A DNA stretch of 64,000 nucleotides. It comes from Salinispora cortesiana (GTDB lineage Bacteria > Actinomycetota > Actinomycetes > Mycobacteriales > Micromonosporaceae). A program made the translations under genes and the position numbers. The stretch is from contig NZ_AXVR01000008.1 of NCBI RefSeq assembly GCF_000484695.1, positions 46,603 to 110,602 of the forward strand, given 5' to 3'. The notes beneath the pieces were generated by a model. It worked only from the letters and a program-made list of their open reading frames with translations, ran no database searches and was not told the DNA's origin. This document shows, piece after piece, positions 63,867-64,000 of the stretch. Position 1 is the stretch's first letter, and every line of letters begins with the position of its first letter.

Positions 63867-64000
63867 TCAACCGACTCGCCTGGCTGGTAGTTCGAGGTTG
63901 CGGTGGAAAGCCGGATGCGCGGCGAGCGCTGCCTCGACGTATGGCGAGACGAGTTGCAAGTAGATCCGGACGCCTTCGCCCGCGCCCTGCACGACGCGTT
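63867..64000 (-). CDS. C-terminal end of an unidentified protein (5' part beyond window)
   Basis: Reading from the window edge on the minus strand, 43 codons end at TGA (63869-63867). The peptide RVVQGAGEGVRIYLQLVSPY followed by EAALAAHPAFHRNLELPARR reads like a genuine C-terminus with GC-rich third positions. I do not recognise the family. It ends 32 bases before the TetR start on the same strand. Confidence 0.55.
   Translation of the reverse strand, partial: RVVQGAGEGVRIYLQLVSPYVEAALAAHPAFHRNLELPARRVG

Overview
The window is high-GC actinobacterial DNA from a filamentous actinomycete, most likely the family Micromonosporaceae (Salinispora or Micromonospora type). This rests on the GC-rich codons, frequent GTG starts, a complete Pup-proteasome locus, RbpA, a PafBC pair, twin-arginine translocase genes and a HelY-type helicase in the order known from actinobacteria. 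Genus is an inference from gene content only.

Layout. 1-6.6 kb: ABC exporter (permease cut by the window edge), RecB-type nuclease, site-2 protease, tRNA m1A methyltransferase trmI. 6.7-18.7 kb: the Pup-proteasome locus: ferredoxin divergent from arc (mpa), then dop, pup, prcB, prcA, an antisense rmlB, pafA, a DUF3866 gene and pafB-pafC. 19-26 kb: tatA-tatC, lipid kinase, HAD phosphatase, helY, 5'-3' exonuclease. 26.3-28.9 kb: acyl-CoA dehydrogenase, Lrp regulator, histidine phosphatase, CsbD-like protein. 29-37.3 kb: a lysine-degradation locus: kamA divergent from a tightly overlapping operon kdd, amidohydrolase, kamD, kamE, kal and a GlmL/MutL-type ATPase. 37.8-41.4 kb: lnt, ppm1, fxsA and rbpA. 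41.5-50.9 kb: mixed genes including methyltransferases, an EamA exporter with its Lrp regulator, folD, a RibD-like reductase and an EspR-like regulator. 51-64 kb looks accessory: a frameshifted MerR/beta-clamp gene behind an intact MerR-type promoter, a TPR protein, a secreted CBM2-GH5 cellulase, oxidoreductases, TetR regulators with AT-rich operators, an MFS exporter, and a junction where the 3' remnant of a P450 gene abuts the 3' remnant of murJ.

How genes work together. PafA ligates Pup to substrates; Dop removes it; Arc unfolds tagged proteins into the PrcAB proteasome; PafB and PafC are WYL-domain regulators known for controlling the DNA-damage response in mycobacteria. KamA would convert lysine to beta-lysine, KamDE to 3,5-diaminohexanoate, Kdd to 3-keto-5-aminohexanoate, and Kal would deaminate 3-aminobutyryl-CoA to crotonyl-CoA. 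The cleavage enzyme Kce that links Kdd to Kal is not in the window. An amidohydrolase sits between kdd and kamD. Lnt and Ppm1 act in lipoprotein acylation and polyprenyl-phosphate-mannose synthesis.

Most striking points: the lysine operon without Kce and with an aberrant KamA; the P450/murJ breakpoint; the MerR-clamp frameshift at a G6 run; an in-frame 160-codon extension in front of the RibD-like gene; and several clean palindromic or repeated operators next to regulators.
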